NCBI GenBank assembly: GCA_965222425.1
Contig: CBDCTW010000002.1
Coordinates: 91,813 to 155,812, forward strand
Length of the DNA: 64,000 nt
Source: CBDCNP01 sp965222425
Lineage (GTDB): Bacteria; Acidobacteriota; Vicinamibacteria; Marinacidobacterales; DATDRI01
Reading direction: 5' to 3'
Each line of letters opens with the position of its first letter. The stretch's first letter is position 1. This document shows positions 41,316 to 50,455 of the stretch, in pieces. The notes under the pieces are model-generated. The model worked only from the letters and a program-made list of their open reading frames with translations. It had not been told where the DNA came from and did not search any database. The position numbers were made by a program, and so were the translations under genes.

Positions 41316-42965
41316 CTAATCGTCCGAGGCCGTGCTCCCCACGACTTCCGGCCACAACTCCATGACTTCGTCGTCGAGGCCGGTCATCTCCCAACGGATC
41401 AAGGTAACCGGAATGACTCCTCTGGACAGGAAATCGTCGTGGAACTCACCCAGATCGAACTTGTCACCCAGTTGGAACGCCCGCTCCGAAACGAGCTGCT
41501 CGATTTGGATTTTGCCCATGAGGTAGGAGCTTCCAGACCCCGGCCTCCTCAAATAGTTCTTGAGGTCGTAGCGTCCCAGGTTCTTCTCCATGAAGGGCAC
41601 GAATCGGACCATGTACTCGTTGGCCTCGTCGAGCGTCATCTCGCCGCTGTGCATCCCGGTCTCTGCGAAGACGCGGCTTCCCCTCTTGATGAGAGCGATA
41701 TAGTTCAACTCCTTGGCACGGGGGTTGTTGTCCGTGATTCCAGCCTGAATGAACAACTCCTCTAAGTAGGTTCCCCACCCTTCTCCGCGAGGTGTGTCAC
41801 GGTAGGTCTTGCGAATCGGATTGGTGATTCGCGCACGCATCTCGTTGTCGAAACGGTGTCCCGGGATCGAAGCGTGGACATGGTTGTTGATAGCGTTCCG
41901 GAACTGGAGCTCTTCCCAAAAGTGCCGCCTGGTCTCCGCTCTCGGGCTCCAGTAAGTGTCGGTCTCGAACTCGGACGGCATGTAGTCGGGGATGGTCATG
42001 AGGTTCAGTTGCTCGATGGTGGTGCGGATTTGCATCTCCGCCAGCCGAGTCCTTGCCTCGTGCTCTTCGGCGTTTTGGGTCAGATCGAGCTCGGGCAAGT
42101 GCTGGTTCTTGGCTCGATCGACGATGTAGGCCCACCGGAAGCGATCGAGCTCTCGTTTTCCGAGAAGCTTCAGGTCATCAATCGTATAGGGCAAGAGGCG
42201 GACGTTGCGGATATACCAGTTGAAGTTGTCGTTGCCGACGGCCGCGGAGAAAGGCATTTTGTCGAAGTTGGCCTTGAGCCAATTGCGGTACCCCGCGACG
42301 GCGGTGGACGCCTTTTGGCAGTCGTCGACCAGGTCGGAACCATCTTGTTGTAAGCGTGCGCAAAGGTCCTTGTACCAGCCGATGGTGCCGTCCGGGGGGG
42401 TGGCGCGGAATGGCTCGCGTTGTCCGACGCCATCGAAGTTCTCCAGATGGAAGATGGCTAGAGCGGCCAGCTCGCCCCGAGGCTCGGTCAGGTTGGTTTC
42501 GGCCTCTTTCATGATGCTCGGAACTGCCTTGAGTCTCGCTCCGAACCCTGCCTGCTCGGCTAAGGGTATCGGAACTTCCGTAAAGGGGAGACGGCTCACG
42601 CGGTCGTAGTACCTCATCGGGTCTCGGACCCATGGTTTGAGGACCCGGTGCGCGAAATCCAGCTGGTTGAGCCTTGCCCAAACCAGCAGGTAGTCCACTT
42701 TTTCGGGGACCGACCACGAGCTCGTATCCATAGCACGCAGACGCTGCCTGAATTTTTCGAGGCCTGCTTTCTGTGCCTGCATTTCGGCGGTGCTCTTAAG
42801 ATTGGGGTCGCCGTAATTTGGCCTCGTACCCCGCATCCTAGGTTTCGCGAACTCCAAAAAATCTTGGTCGAATTTTAAGAGGTCGTCGTAGCTGCTCTGC
42901 GCAAAAACCGGTAGGCAGATGACAATCATCGCAATCGTGAGTGGGAAAACTCTAAACCGTTTCAT
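41316..42965 (-). CDS. DUF885 family secreted protein (putative metallopeptidase)
   Basis: 549 residues, signal peptide ending at PVFAQ. GRRFDNE-type and GEGW elements of DUF885 are present: HVHASIPGHRFDNEM (histidine pair), RGEGWGTYLEELFI (Glu), and YLMGKIQIEQL near the end. DUF885 proteins are thought to be zinc-dependent, gluzincin-like peptidases; evidence is family-level. ATG 42965 follows GGAGG that overlaps the stop of the upstream S9 peptidase gene, so translation is coupled. Confidence 0.85.
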   Translation of the reverse strand: MKRFRVFPLTIAMIVICLPVFAQSSYDDLLKFDQDFLEFAKPRMRGTRPNYGDPNLKSTAEMQAQKAGLEKFRQRLRAMDTSSWSVPEKVDYLLVWARLNQLDFAHRVLKPWVRDPMRYYDRVSRLPFTEVPIPLAEQAGFGARLKAVPSIMKEAETNLTEPRGELAALAIFHLENFDGVGQREPFRATPPDGTIGWYKDLCARLQQDGSDLVDDCQKASTAVAGYRNWLKANFDKMPFSAAVGNDNFNWYIRNVRLLPYTIDDLKLLGKRELDRFRWAYIVDRAKNQHLPELDLTQNAEEHEARTRLAEMQIRTTIEQLNLMTIPDYMPSEFETDTYWSPRAETRRHFWEELQFRNAINNHVHASIPGHRFDNEMRARITNPIRKTYRDTPRGEGWGTYLEELFIQAGITDNNPRAKELNYIALIKRGSRVFAETGMHSGEMTLDEANEYMVRFVPFMEKNLGRYDLKNYLRRPGSGSSYLMGKIQIEQLVSERAFQLGDKFDLGEFHDDFLSRGVIPVTLIRWEMTGLDDEVMELWPEVVGSTASDD

Positions 42966-42968
42966 TGT

Positions 42969-45161
42969 TCAATCCTCCAAGCTTGGCCCTTTGCCCAAAT
43001 ACTTCTCGAAATGTCCAACGAGTTTGTTGAAAGCGAAAATGGTTTGATAGTTCCCTTCGGTGTCCCAACCGTGATGAGAGTCGGGGAGCGCAACGAGATC
43101 CACATCTTTGCCGAGCAACATCAACCGCTGCACGAGCGCGACGGAATCTCGAAACAAGACGCCGCGGTCTCTCATGCCGTGAATGATCATCAGGTGGTCT
43201 TCGAGTCCTTCCGCCTTCGTAAAAGCCGACGCGTTGGCGTACTCCTCGGGCTGGTCTTGGGGGGCCATCATCACCCGCATCTCCCCCGTCGTTGCGTGCC
43301 ACACGTTCGTAGCCGGGGCGCCGGCTACGCCGGCCTTGTAAACACCCGGCTTCTTGAAGAGCGACATGCACGTGAGGAGGCCACCGTAGCTCGAGCCCCA
43401 AATGCCGACGCGATCCATATCGACGAAGCCGAGTGTCTCGAGGTATTCCACGCCGCTATAGATGTCTTCGGTGTCGATGCCGCCGTAGTCGAGCTGAATG
43501 CCGCGCCGGAACTTTTTCCCATGTCCCCAGCTTCCGCGGAAGTTGACGTTGAGGAGGATGTAGCCTTCCTGGGCCAAGTACTGATCGAGCCCCCAGGTGG
43601 GGTGCGCGGTACGGCCGCCCCATTGGTTGCGGACCGTGTTGTTGTAGACGGAGCCGAGTATCGCGGGATGTTTTTTGGTGCGGTCCAAGTTCGCGGGCAG
43701 AGTGAGTCGCCCGGTTAGGGTGACGCCGTCCACCACGCTGGGGAACGTGACGTATTCGGGTGTCACCCAGCGATACCGGGAAAACTGCTCGACGGGAGAG
43801 TGCGTGACTTGGCGCTCCTTTTCCGATTTCCCTGGGTCGAGCTCGGTGACCAGGAGATCGTAGGGCGTCCCATCGCTCGAGAAGTAATCGGCTGCGAAGC
43901 GGCCGTCGGGAGAGTAGCTAGGCTCGTGCGTGCCGGCGCGATGACTCAGCTGCTGGGGCTCGCCGCCGTCGAGATCGGCGCGAAAGATCTGGCGTTCTTC
44001 GGGACGGCCCTTGTTCGCTAGGAAATAAATGCCGTGATCGAAAACCGCGAACTGTGCCACCGCCCAATCGCCCTGGGTGATTCTCTTCGGCACGTCAGCG
44101 CTCGGCGCAAGGTGGTAGATGTGGTAGTCCTCGTCGCGATCGGAGATGAAGTACACGCCCTCATCGTCAGGGGCCCACTCGACCTGCCAGTAAGCTTGAA
44201 TGTTGTTCGGATCTTGCTCTCGGTAAAGAAGGTCCGCGGCACCGGTTTGCGCGTCCACGCTCAGGATGCGCCGATCCTTCACATACAGATCGCTGGTGTC
44301 GACGAGCAAGCGGCTATTGTCGGGAGACCAGCGGTAACCGAAAATCGGATCCACGCGGCGAGGGCCGAGCTCCATCCACACGATATCGCCACCATCGACC
44401 GGGACCACCCCCAGCCGACGGCTGGCTGGTTCCTCCCCCGGAAGTGCGCGGTAAACGGTGTCCATTTCGGCATCTTCTGGAAGATAGTCCGGGATGCCGC
44501 GGCGTGGGACATTGGTTTGGTCGATTTCCATGAAGGCCACCGAGCTCCCGTCGGGAGAGAACGCGAAGCCTCGCACCGAGACGTGCTCGCTCGCGAGATT
44601 AGTTGTGTTCTTCGGGCCTTCATAGCTCGCGGCATCCATCCAGAGATCGCCGCCCGACACATACCCTAGATACTTCCCGTCGGGAGAGTACGCAGCGTGC
44701 GACTCCGCTTCCGGCGGCGATCGAACCTCTTGCGCCTCTCCACCGAGCGCTACTCGGTAGAGGTCACCACGGAAGATCACCATGAGGTGCTGCCCGTTCG
44801 GATGCCACGTCACCTCTGACACGCCACGATCGCGCTCGATTCGCACTTCTTGCTCGAGTCTCTCGACCTCACCTTCGCTGTCCGAGGGGGTGTCTTTGGG
44901 CTCGAGGTGCGGCATCCTGGTCACCCGCACCGGCTCGCCACCCGGGACGTCCACCGTCCAAACGTCGCGGAAGTTGTAACCCTCGTCGTTCCATAGAAAG
45001 GCCAAACGCTTGCTGTCCGGTGACCAGGCGAAGCCACTCGGCGTGGTACCGATGAGGCGGGGCATCGAGTAGAGCCGCTCGATGGTCATCCGCTCCGGCT
45101 CTTGGGCGGCGACCCCGGTTGTGGCGGCAAGAATTAGCGAAATGCTTAGCGCTCTTTTCAT
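42969..45161 (-). CDS. S9 family prolyl-oligopeptidase-type peptidase, exported
   Basis: 730 residues. Start chosen at ATG 45161, four bases after GAGGA; a TTG at 45173 is possible. Signal peptide ends at GVAAQ. An N-terminal propeller (WSPDSKRLAFLWNDEGYN, SPDGKYLGYVSGGDLW) precedes the alpha/beta hydrolase with catalytic Ser in GIWGSSYGGLLT, Asp in HGMRDRGVLF and His in DSHHGWD. Cleaves short peptides, probably in the periplasm. Fits with the permease and DUF885 protein of the same operon. Confidence 0.93.
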   Translation of the reverse strand: MKRALSISLILAATTGVAAQEPERMTIERLYSMPRLIGTTPSGFAWSPDSKRLAFLWNDEGYNFRDVWTVDVPGGEPVRVTRMPHLEPKDTPSDSEGEVERLEQEVRIERDRGVSEVTWHPNGQHLMVIFRGDLYRVALGGEAQEVRSPPEAESHAAYSPDGKYLGYVSGGDLWMDAASYEGPKNTTNLASEHVSVRGFAFSPDGSSVAFMEIDQTNVPRRGIPDYLPEDAEMDTVYRALPGEEPASRRLGVVPVDGGDIVWMELGPRRVDPIFGYRWSPDNSRLLVDTSDLYVKDRRILSVDAQTGAADLLYREQDPNNIQAYWQVEWAPDDEGVYFISDRDEDYHIYHLAPSADVPKRITQGDWAVAQFAVFDHGIYFLANKGRPEERQIFRADLDGGEPQQLSHRAGTHEPSYSPDGRFAADYFSSDGTPYDLLVTELDPGKSEKERQVTHSPVEQFSRYRWVTPEYVTFPSVVDGVTLTGRLTLPANLDRTKKHPAILGSVYNNTVRNQWGGRTAHPTWGLDQYLAQEGYILLNVNFRGSWGHGKKFRRGIQLDYGGIDTEDIYSGVEYLETLGFVDMDRVGIWGSSYGGLLTCMSLFKKPGVYKAGVAGAPATNVWHATTGEMRVMMAPQDQPEEYANASAFTKAEGLEDHLMIIHGMRDRGVLFRDSVALVQRLMLLGKDVDLVALPDSHHGWDTEGNYQTIFAFNKLVGHFEKYLGKGPSLED

Positions 45162-45169
45162 ACGTTTCC

Positions 45170-46306
45170 TCAAATCACTAGCTTGTCCTGCGATTGCGGC
45201 TTCTTGAAGCGATCGAACGAGAATGGCTCCATCGGCAAGGACGGTTTTTTTCCTAGGATCGTTTCCGCCATGACTTTCCCGACGGATGGCGAAAGCATGT
45301 AGCCGTGACCGCTGAACCCTACCGCTTGGTAATAGCCCTCGATGCCCGACACCGCCCCGAGGAAAGGGTGCGCATCGGGTGTCGAATCGTAATAGCCATC
45401 CACCAGGCGTTTGATGCCCATCTCGGAGAGTGTCGGCATCGCGTCGACGAAGAGCTCCGCAACTTGTTCTGTATAGGCCCAGTCGTCTTTATTCTCCGTG
45501 GCCTCCCGCAAGTAGCCCATGTAGACGACGCCATCAACCAGCTGCTTCCCGGCCCATCCGACATCCATGGCCGCGACCAGTGGCTCGAGCACTCTTCTTT
45601 CGAGCCGGTCGGTGTAGAGCATGCGGCGCCGTTCCACCGTGATCGGAAGCTCGAGCCCGAGAGGTTTGGCTAGGCCGGGACTGTCGCATCCCGCGGCCAA
45701 GACGGTGTTAGCGGCTTCGATCACGCCCGAGGCGGTCTTGACGCCGGTCACGCGATCGCCCTTGTGCTCGATGCTCACCACGGGCTCGAGGACGACGCGA
45801 GCCCCTTCGTCTTTAGCCCGTTGAGCGAACACTTGCGTGAGGCCGTCCGAGTCCTCGATGAAGCCGTCTTTCTTGCAGAAGGAGCCACCCACGACGCCCT
45901 CGGTGTTGTACTCGGGGACGATCTTCTTGATGTCATCCGGGCTCAGGATCTCGGAGGGAATGTCCAGGCTATTTTGGAGCGCCACGTTCTTCTTGAAGAT
46001 CTCGAGGGTCTCCGGCTTGTGGGCGATGAAGAGATAACCGTGTTGGTAGAAGGGGAGCGGGAAGTCTGGATGCAGCTCTTCGTCCAAGTTCTCGAAGAAC
46101 TTGACGGCTTCCCGCGCGTAGAGGCACGCCGCCTCGTCCTGCCACTGAGATCTAATCCCTCCTGGACAGACGCTTGTTGCTTTGGATGCGAGGTAGTCTT
46201 TCTCCAGCAGCACCACATCGGTGCATCCCATCTTAGTAAGGTGATAGGCGATGGACGCGCCGGTGATGCCGCCGCCGATGATGACGCAATCTGTTTTTTC
46301 GCTCAT
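45170..46306 (-). CDS. FAD-dependent amino-acid oxidoreductase (DAO/sarcosine-oxidase-like)
   Basis: 378 residues, full family length. FAD fold KTDCVIIGGGITGASIAYHL, LASKATSVCPGGIRSQW, and C-terminal GIEGYYQAVGFSGHGYMLSP. No signal peptide, hence cytoplasmic. Oxidative deamination or demethylation of an amino acid such as sarcosine, glycine betaine product or a D-amino acid is inferred. The APC permease gene directly upstream (12 bases) is a likely supplier of substrate. Confidence 0.88.
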   Translation of the reverse strand: MSEKTDCVIIGGGITGASIAYHLTKMGCTDVVLLEKDYLASKATSVCPGGIRSQWQDEAACLYAREAVKFFENLDEELHPDFPLPFYQHGYLFIAHKPETLEIFKKNVALQNSLDIPSEILSPDDIKKIVPEYNTEGVVGGSFCKKDGFIEDSDGLTQVFAQRAKDEGARVVLEPVVSIEHKGDRVTGVKTASGVIEAANTVLAAGCDSPGLAKPLGLELPITVERRRMLYTDRLERRVLEPLVAAMDVGWAGKQLVDGVVYMGYLREATENKDDWAYTEQVAELFVDAMPTLSEMGIKRLVDGYYDSTPDAHPFLGAVSGIEGYYQAVGFSGHGYMLSPSVGKVMAETILGKKPSLPMEPFSFDRFKKPQSQDKLVI

Positions 46307-46318
46307 TCGGGTGACCTT

Positions 46319-47818
46319 TCATTCGGGGGGTAGCGTCGAGTAGAGCTCTTCGAGATCGATACTTTTTCGCCGAAGCTCCTTCCATCGGATCAAGAACAAC
46401 AGTGACACCGCCGCCACGGCGACCAAGTAAACCCATGTGGAGCGGTAATACCAGGCGTCCACATCCGCGCTCAAGTCCTTGATGGTTTGTGCCACAAGCA
46501 AGACGCCGAGTATGAGAGCCCCACTCCCGCCCAACAGAATCTGCGCGGAACGGTTTTTCATGAAACGTAGGCCTTCCGCCAACTTCGGATTGCGTTTGGC
46601 GAGAAACACGACCGACAAGCACACCAGCGAGAAGTTCACCAACATGCCAATTACCAGGACGTCCACGCCGAGAAAAAAGTCGCCGGCGAAGTGACATCCC
46701 AAGATACCCAGGGTGGCGATGAAACTGCTCAGCAAGATAGCGACATGCGGTGTGCGCCACCGGGGATGGATGGCGGCGACCGATCGGAAGAAAATGCCGT
46801 CCTCCGCCCAAGCGAACATAAGGCGGGAAACGGCGAGCATCATCCCGGGGAGGCTGTTGAAGAGGGCAAAAGTAGCTGCCCCCAGAATGAGCACCGACCA
46901 TGTCGGAGAAAGAAGGTAGCTCAGAAGTCCCGGGGCGGTGAGATCGGTTGCGCCGGCGCGTTCCGCGATGAAGTACCAAGGAACGGCGTGATAGACAGCG
47001 GCGGTGAACAGCAAGTAGAACGCGCCGACGCCCACTACCGCGATTCCGATGGCCAGTGGCAGTGTGACATTGGGGTTCTTCGCTTCGCTTCCGGCCTGCG
47101 CTATGGAGTCGAATCCTATGAAGGAGGAGAAGAGCAAAGCCGTTGCTGCTAGAAGGAGATAGAGATCCAGTGGGGTTGCGGCCACCGGCGTGACGGTCAC
47201 TCCTTCTGCGTGTTGAACGGCGGCGATGAAATCAGCGTGGTCGAACATGAAGCCGGTGGGAATCACGATGGCTCCACCGACGAAGCCGAGGATCATCAAG
47301 GTGATCATCGCGCGCTCGAAGGTTTTGATCCCGAACAGATTGATCAAGCTGGCCGCCCAGACGAATACGAGAGCGAGCGTCACCCGTATGAAGCCGGTCT
47401 CTAGCGCCGCGGCTGCCCCTTGGAGCTTGAGCGCAATGACGATGTCGCGCGTGAAGGGTACGAGCACATAACCCACGACCCCCATGGCGACCGAGAGGCC
47501 GAACCATTGAGAGAAGCTCGCCAAGAGCCCGAAATAAGGGTGAATGCTTCGGCTCGCATACACGTAGCTTCCACCCGCCCGCGGCATCCCGGAGGCCATG
47601 GCCGCATAAGCGAGGGCCGCCAGAATCGCCGGCACCATGGCGAGTGCGAAAGCAGGTAGGACGTTGGGGCCGATCCCCGGAATGCTCCGCTGGATCATGA
47701 CCGGGAGGACATTGATGGCCGCGCCCACCATGGAGCAGATGCCGGTGGCGACGAGGCCCAGGAGGCTCATCTCCCGCGCGAGCGTGACGGCGCCTGGTCG
47801 TGTATTCGCCTCGGCCAA
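46319..47818 (-). CDS. APC-family amino-acid permease
   Basis: 499 residues if started at TTG 47818, which has the ribosome site AAAGGA six to ten bases upstream; an in-frame ATG 47887 and GTG 47908 lack one. Twelve or more membrane segments; REMSLLGLVATGICSMVGAA is the first, with the APC glycine-rich motif, and FIGFDSIAQAGSEAKNPNVT is the conserved central loop. Imports an amino acid or amine. First gene of a leftward five-gene operon, divergent from an S9 peptidase gene across a 160-bp region that holds the ATTAC repeat. Confidence 0.88.
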   Translation of the reverse strand: MAEANTRPGAVTLAREMSLLGLVATGICSMVGAAINVLPVMIQRSIPGIGPNVLPAFALAMVPAILAALAYAAMASGMPRAGGSYVYASRSIHPYFGLLASFSQWFGLSVAMGVVGYVLVPFTRDIVIALKLQGAAAALETGFIRVTLALVFVWAASLINLFGIKTFERAMITLMILGFVGGAIVIPTGFMFDHADFIAAVQHAEGVTVTPVAATPLDLYLLLAATALLFSSFIGFDSIAQAGSEAKNPNVTLPLAIGIAVVGVGAFYLLFTAAVYHAVPWYFIAERAGATDLTAPGLLSYLLSPTWSVLILGAATFALFNSLPGMMLAVSRLMFAWAEDGIFFRSVAAIHPRWRTPHVAILLSSFIATLGILGCHFAGDFFLGVDVLVIGMLVNFSLVCLSVVFLAKRNPKLAEGLRFMKNRSAQILLGGSGALILGVLLVAQTIKDLSADVDAWYYRSTWVYLVAVAAVSLLFLIRWKELRRKSIDLEELYSTLPPE

Positions 47819-47922
47819 TGTTCTGTCCTTTCTCGCTGGCTTCGTTGAGCCTCTTGACGCCAACGACGGTTGCGAAGTATACCGCATGCAGAGACGGTCG
47901 AGAAGCACGGGTCAGTGGGCCC

Positions 47923-47964
47923 TACATTACATTACATTACATTACATTACATTACATTACATTA
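47923..47964. repeat. Pentanucleotide tandem repeat (ATTAC)7
   Basis: Seven perfect ATTAC copies at 47926-47960, with TAC before and ATTA(G) after. It lies two bases upstream of the ribosome site AGGAGG (47967-47972) of the S9 peptidase gene and in the shared upstream region of the divergent permease operon. Such repeats change length by slipped-strand mispairing and are typical of phase-variable loci. Confidence 0.9.
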
Positions 47965-47978
47965 GTAGGAGGTGGATA

Positions 47979-50279
47979 GTGTCGCTAAGTTTCAAGCCTC
48001 TCGCGCTCCCTTGGGCGCTCGCGGTGGTCTTCCTAATCAGTGGGGGGTCAGACCTTGCAATGGGCCAGGAGTTGACCATCGAGCGCATCACGTCTTTTCC
48101 GAGACTCACGGGCACACCGCCGTCCCGTCCGGCGTGGTCACCAGATAGCGATCGAATCGCGTTTCTTTGGAACGATAGCGGTTACCCCTTTCGGGACGTT
48201 TGGGTGGCCTCGGCTGCCGGGGGAGAGCCGACTCGAATCACGGCCTTGAAACGAGTTGCGCCCGCTGAAGGAGAAGGTCCCGCCGAAGACTCTCTCGCTC
48301 CCTTGACGAGGGCATTTCACGAACGTACCCGAAGCGGAGTCTCGGACGTTGCGTGGACGCCCGGCGGCGACGGGCTCGTTTTCAGCTACGACGGACAACT
48401 CTTCCGCGTAAATGCCAGCGGCGGCGAGCTCCAGCAAATGACTCGGACCCGGGCCGGGCGGCGCGGGCTCGCCTTTTCTCCCGACGGGCGTTTCTTGTCC
48501 TGGCTCCAAGACGGCGACCTTTGGCTCTGGGATCAGGAGAGCAATGAGAGCGTGCAAGCGACCGACATTGGCGAGCCGCCGATCGGCATCGTCCCCGGCG
48601 CCCGCTATACGCGGCTCGACCGAGAGTTCAGCTCGTACAAATGGTCGCCGGACAGCCAGTACGTCGCACTCCATCTCGACGACCGACGCAACGTCCGCAA
48701 GGAAGCGATACCGAACTACATCGGTGAGGCGACCGAGACGCGGTATCTGCGGCGCGACTATCCGGGAGACCGCGACTACGTTCGAAAGATCGTGATCTAC
48801 TCCGCTACGAGAGGTCGTCTGCGACCAGTGGAGCTCGAAGAAAAGACCGTCCACACGTTTAACGGTTACAGCTGGTCGAGCGGTCGGCCACGGCTTCTCA
48901 TCGACCAGATCTCCGAGAACGCGGTCCATCGATGGCTCTGGGTAGTAACGCCCGGGGACGGCGCCATCAAGAACATATGGCACGACGAACGCTGGAGCCG
49001 AAACACCAGGCAGTTGGGCCGATCAGTGTGGCGAAGCGATGGCGGCGCGGTTCTCGCGGTCGCGGATCTCGACGGCTATCACCATCTCTACTCGGTGGCA
49101 CTCGAGGACGGAAAGCGTACGCAGCTGACCAAGGGCGATTGGGGGATCGTGGGACCCCGTGCCGGGGCGTATCTCGAGGTCAACGAGGAGACCGAGGAGG
49201 TCTTCTTCGAATCCACGAAGGCGAATCCATACGGGCGACAGATCTATCGGATGTCGGAAAAGGGGGGTTCGATTACCCGAATCACGTCTCTGCCCGGGCT
49301 CCATCGCCCCATGTTGTCGCCAGACGGCCGCAAGCTTTCACTTCTTCACACCAACGACACGTCGCCGACGGAACTTCATATCGTAGCCGCCGAGGGTGGA
49401 GCCGCGGAGGTTCGGTTGACGCATTCTCCGCCCGAGGAATTCGATCGCTTCGAATGGGTCACTCCGAAATATGTGACCTTCCCGAGCCGCACCGACGGGG
49501 CCACTATCCATGGCCGTCTACTGGAACCGGCCGACCTCGATCGGTCGAAAAAGCACGCGGCCATCTTGGGGCCGGTGTACTCGAACACCGTCCGGAACCA
49601 GTGGCGCGGTATGACCGCGACCTTTCAGCAATATCAAGCGATGCACGGCTATCTTGTTCTCTATGTCGATATTCGAGGGAGCAATGGATATGGCCGCAAG
49701 TTCCGCGAGGACGGTCTCTTCCTCGACTACGGCGGGATCGATATCGAAGACCTTGCGAGCGGCGCCGAGTACTTGAAGTCACTCCCCTACGTCGATCCGG
49801 ATCGAGTGGGAATCTGGGGATGGAGCTATGGAGGGCTGCTCACCGCGCACTCGCTGTTCAAGAAGCCGGGAGTTTACGCCGCCGGAGTCGCCGGGGCGCC
49901 AGCCACGAGCGTCTGGCATGCGACCACCGGGGAAGTGGTCAACATTCGCATGCCGGACACGCATCCAGAGGTTTATCGCAAGAGCTCTGCCCACTCGTTC
50001 GGGGAGGATCTCGAGGATCCCCTGATGTTCATCCACGGACTTCAAGACGCGGTCGTGCTGTTCAAGGATTCCGTCACCCTGGCCGAGAAGCTGATGATGT
50101 TGAATAAGAATTTCGACTTCGTCATTCTCCCGTCGTCGACGCATGGTTTTTCACGGAAGGACTACGTGGCCCGCTTCGTATTCACGAAGATCGACGAGTA
50201 CTTCGGACGCCATCTGGGGCGTGGCCCGCGGCCGTCCGGTGGTGCGACCGCCGATGAGGTTACGGGAGGGCAGAATTGA
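47979..50279 (+). CDS. S9 family peptidase, exported
   Basis: 766 residues from GTG 47979, six bases after AGGAGG; the much longer open frame upstream simply runs through the ATTAC repeat. Signal peptide ends at AMGQ. The N-terminal propeller starts ELTIERITSFPRLTG and WSPDSDRIAFLWND, closely like the S9 gene at 42969. Catalytic Ser lies in GIWGWSYGGLLT, Asp in IHGLQDAVVLF, His in SSTHGFS. The stop overlaps the TTG of a truncated second copy, so an S9 tandem pair once existed. Confidence 0.92.
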   Translation: MSLSFKPLALPWALAVVFLISGGSDLAMGQELTIERITSFPRLTGTPPSRPAWSPDSDRIAFLWNDSGYPFRDVWVASAAGGEPTRITALKRVAPAEGEGPAEDSLAPLTRAFHERTRSGVSDVAWTPGGDGLVFSYDGQLFRVNASGGELQQMTRTRAGRRGLAFSPDGRFLSWLQDGDLWLWDQESNESVQATDIGEPPIGIVPGARYTRLDREFSSYKWSPDSQYVALHLDDRRNVRKEAIPNYIGEATETRYLRRDYPGDRDYVRKIVIYSATRGRLRPVELEEKTVHTFNGYSWSSGRPRLLIDQISENAVHRWLWVVTPGDGAIKNIWHDERWSRNTRQLGRSVWRSDGGAVLAVADLDGYHHLYSVALEDGKRTQLTKGDWGIVGPRAGAYLEVNEETEEVFFESTKANPYGRQIYRMSEKGGSITRITSLPGLHRPMLSPDGRKLSLLHTNDTSPTELHIVAAEGGAAEVRLTHSPPEEFDRFEWVTPKYVTFPSRTDGATIHGRLLEPADLDRSKKHAAILGPVYSNTVRNQWRGMTATFQQYQAMHGYLVLYVDIRGSNGYGRKFREDGLFLDYGGIDIEDLASGAEYLKSLPYVDPDRVGIWGWSYGGLLTAHSLFKKPGVYAAGVAGAPATSVWHATTGEVVNIRMPDTHPEVYRKSSAHSFGEDLEDPLMFIHGLQDAVVLFKDSVTLAEKLMMLNKNFDFVILPSSTHGFSRKDYVARFVFTKIDEYFGRHLGRGPRPSGGATADEVTGGQN

Positions 50280-50443
50280 AAAAACCAGCCGCTCACTTTC
50301 TCACGTTGGTTTCTCTGATGCTGGCGCTCGGCGGCCTCGTCTCGGTTCCCGCGCCGGCCCAGGAGCTAACCATTGAGCGGATCACGTCTTTTCCAAGACT
50401 CACGGGAACCCCGCCGTCCCGTCCGGTCTGGTCACCGGATAGT
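50276..50443 (+). pseudogene. Truncated tandem copy of the S9 peptidase gene
   Basis: TTG 50276 overlaps the stop of the intact gene (TTGA) and has the ribosome site GGGAGGG. A signal peptide (HFLTLVSLMLALGGLVSVPA) is followed by QELTIERITSFPRLTGTPPS and VWSPDS, nearly identical to the first copy at protein and DNA level. Homology stops at about 50443 inside the first blade; the frame then continues meaninglessly to 50659 antisense to the amidohydrolase gene. A deletion joined the start of this copy to the end of that gene. Confidence 0.8.
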
Positions 50444-50455
50444 AGCCCGGCGAGA

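Noticed and set aside
47923..47964. CRISPR array
   Set aside because: The repeat unit is 5 bp without spacers; it is a simple tandem repeat.
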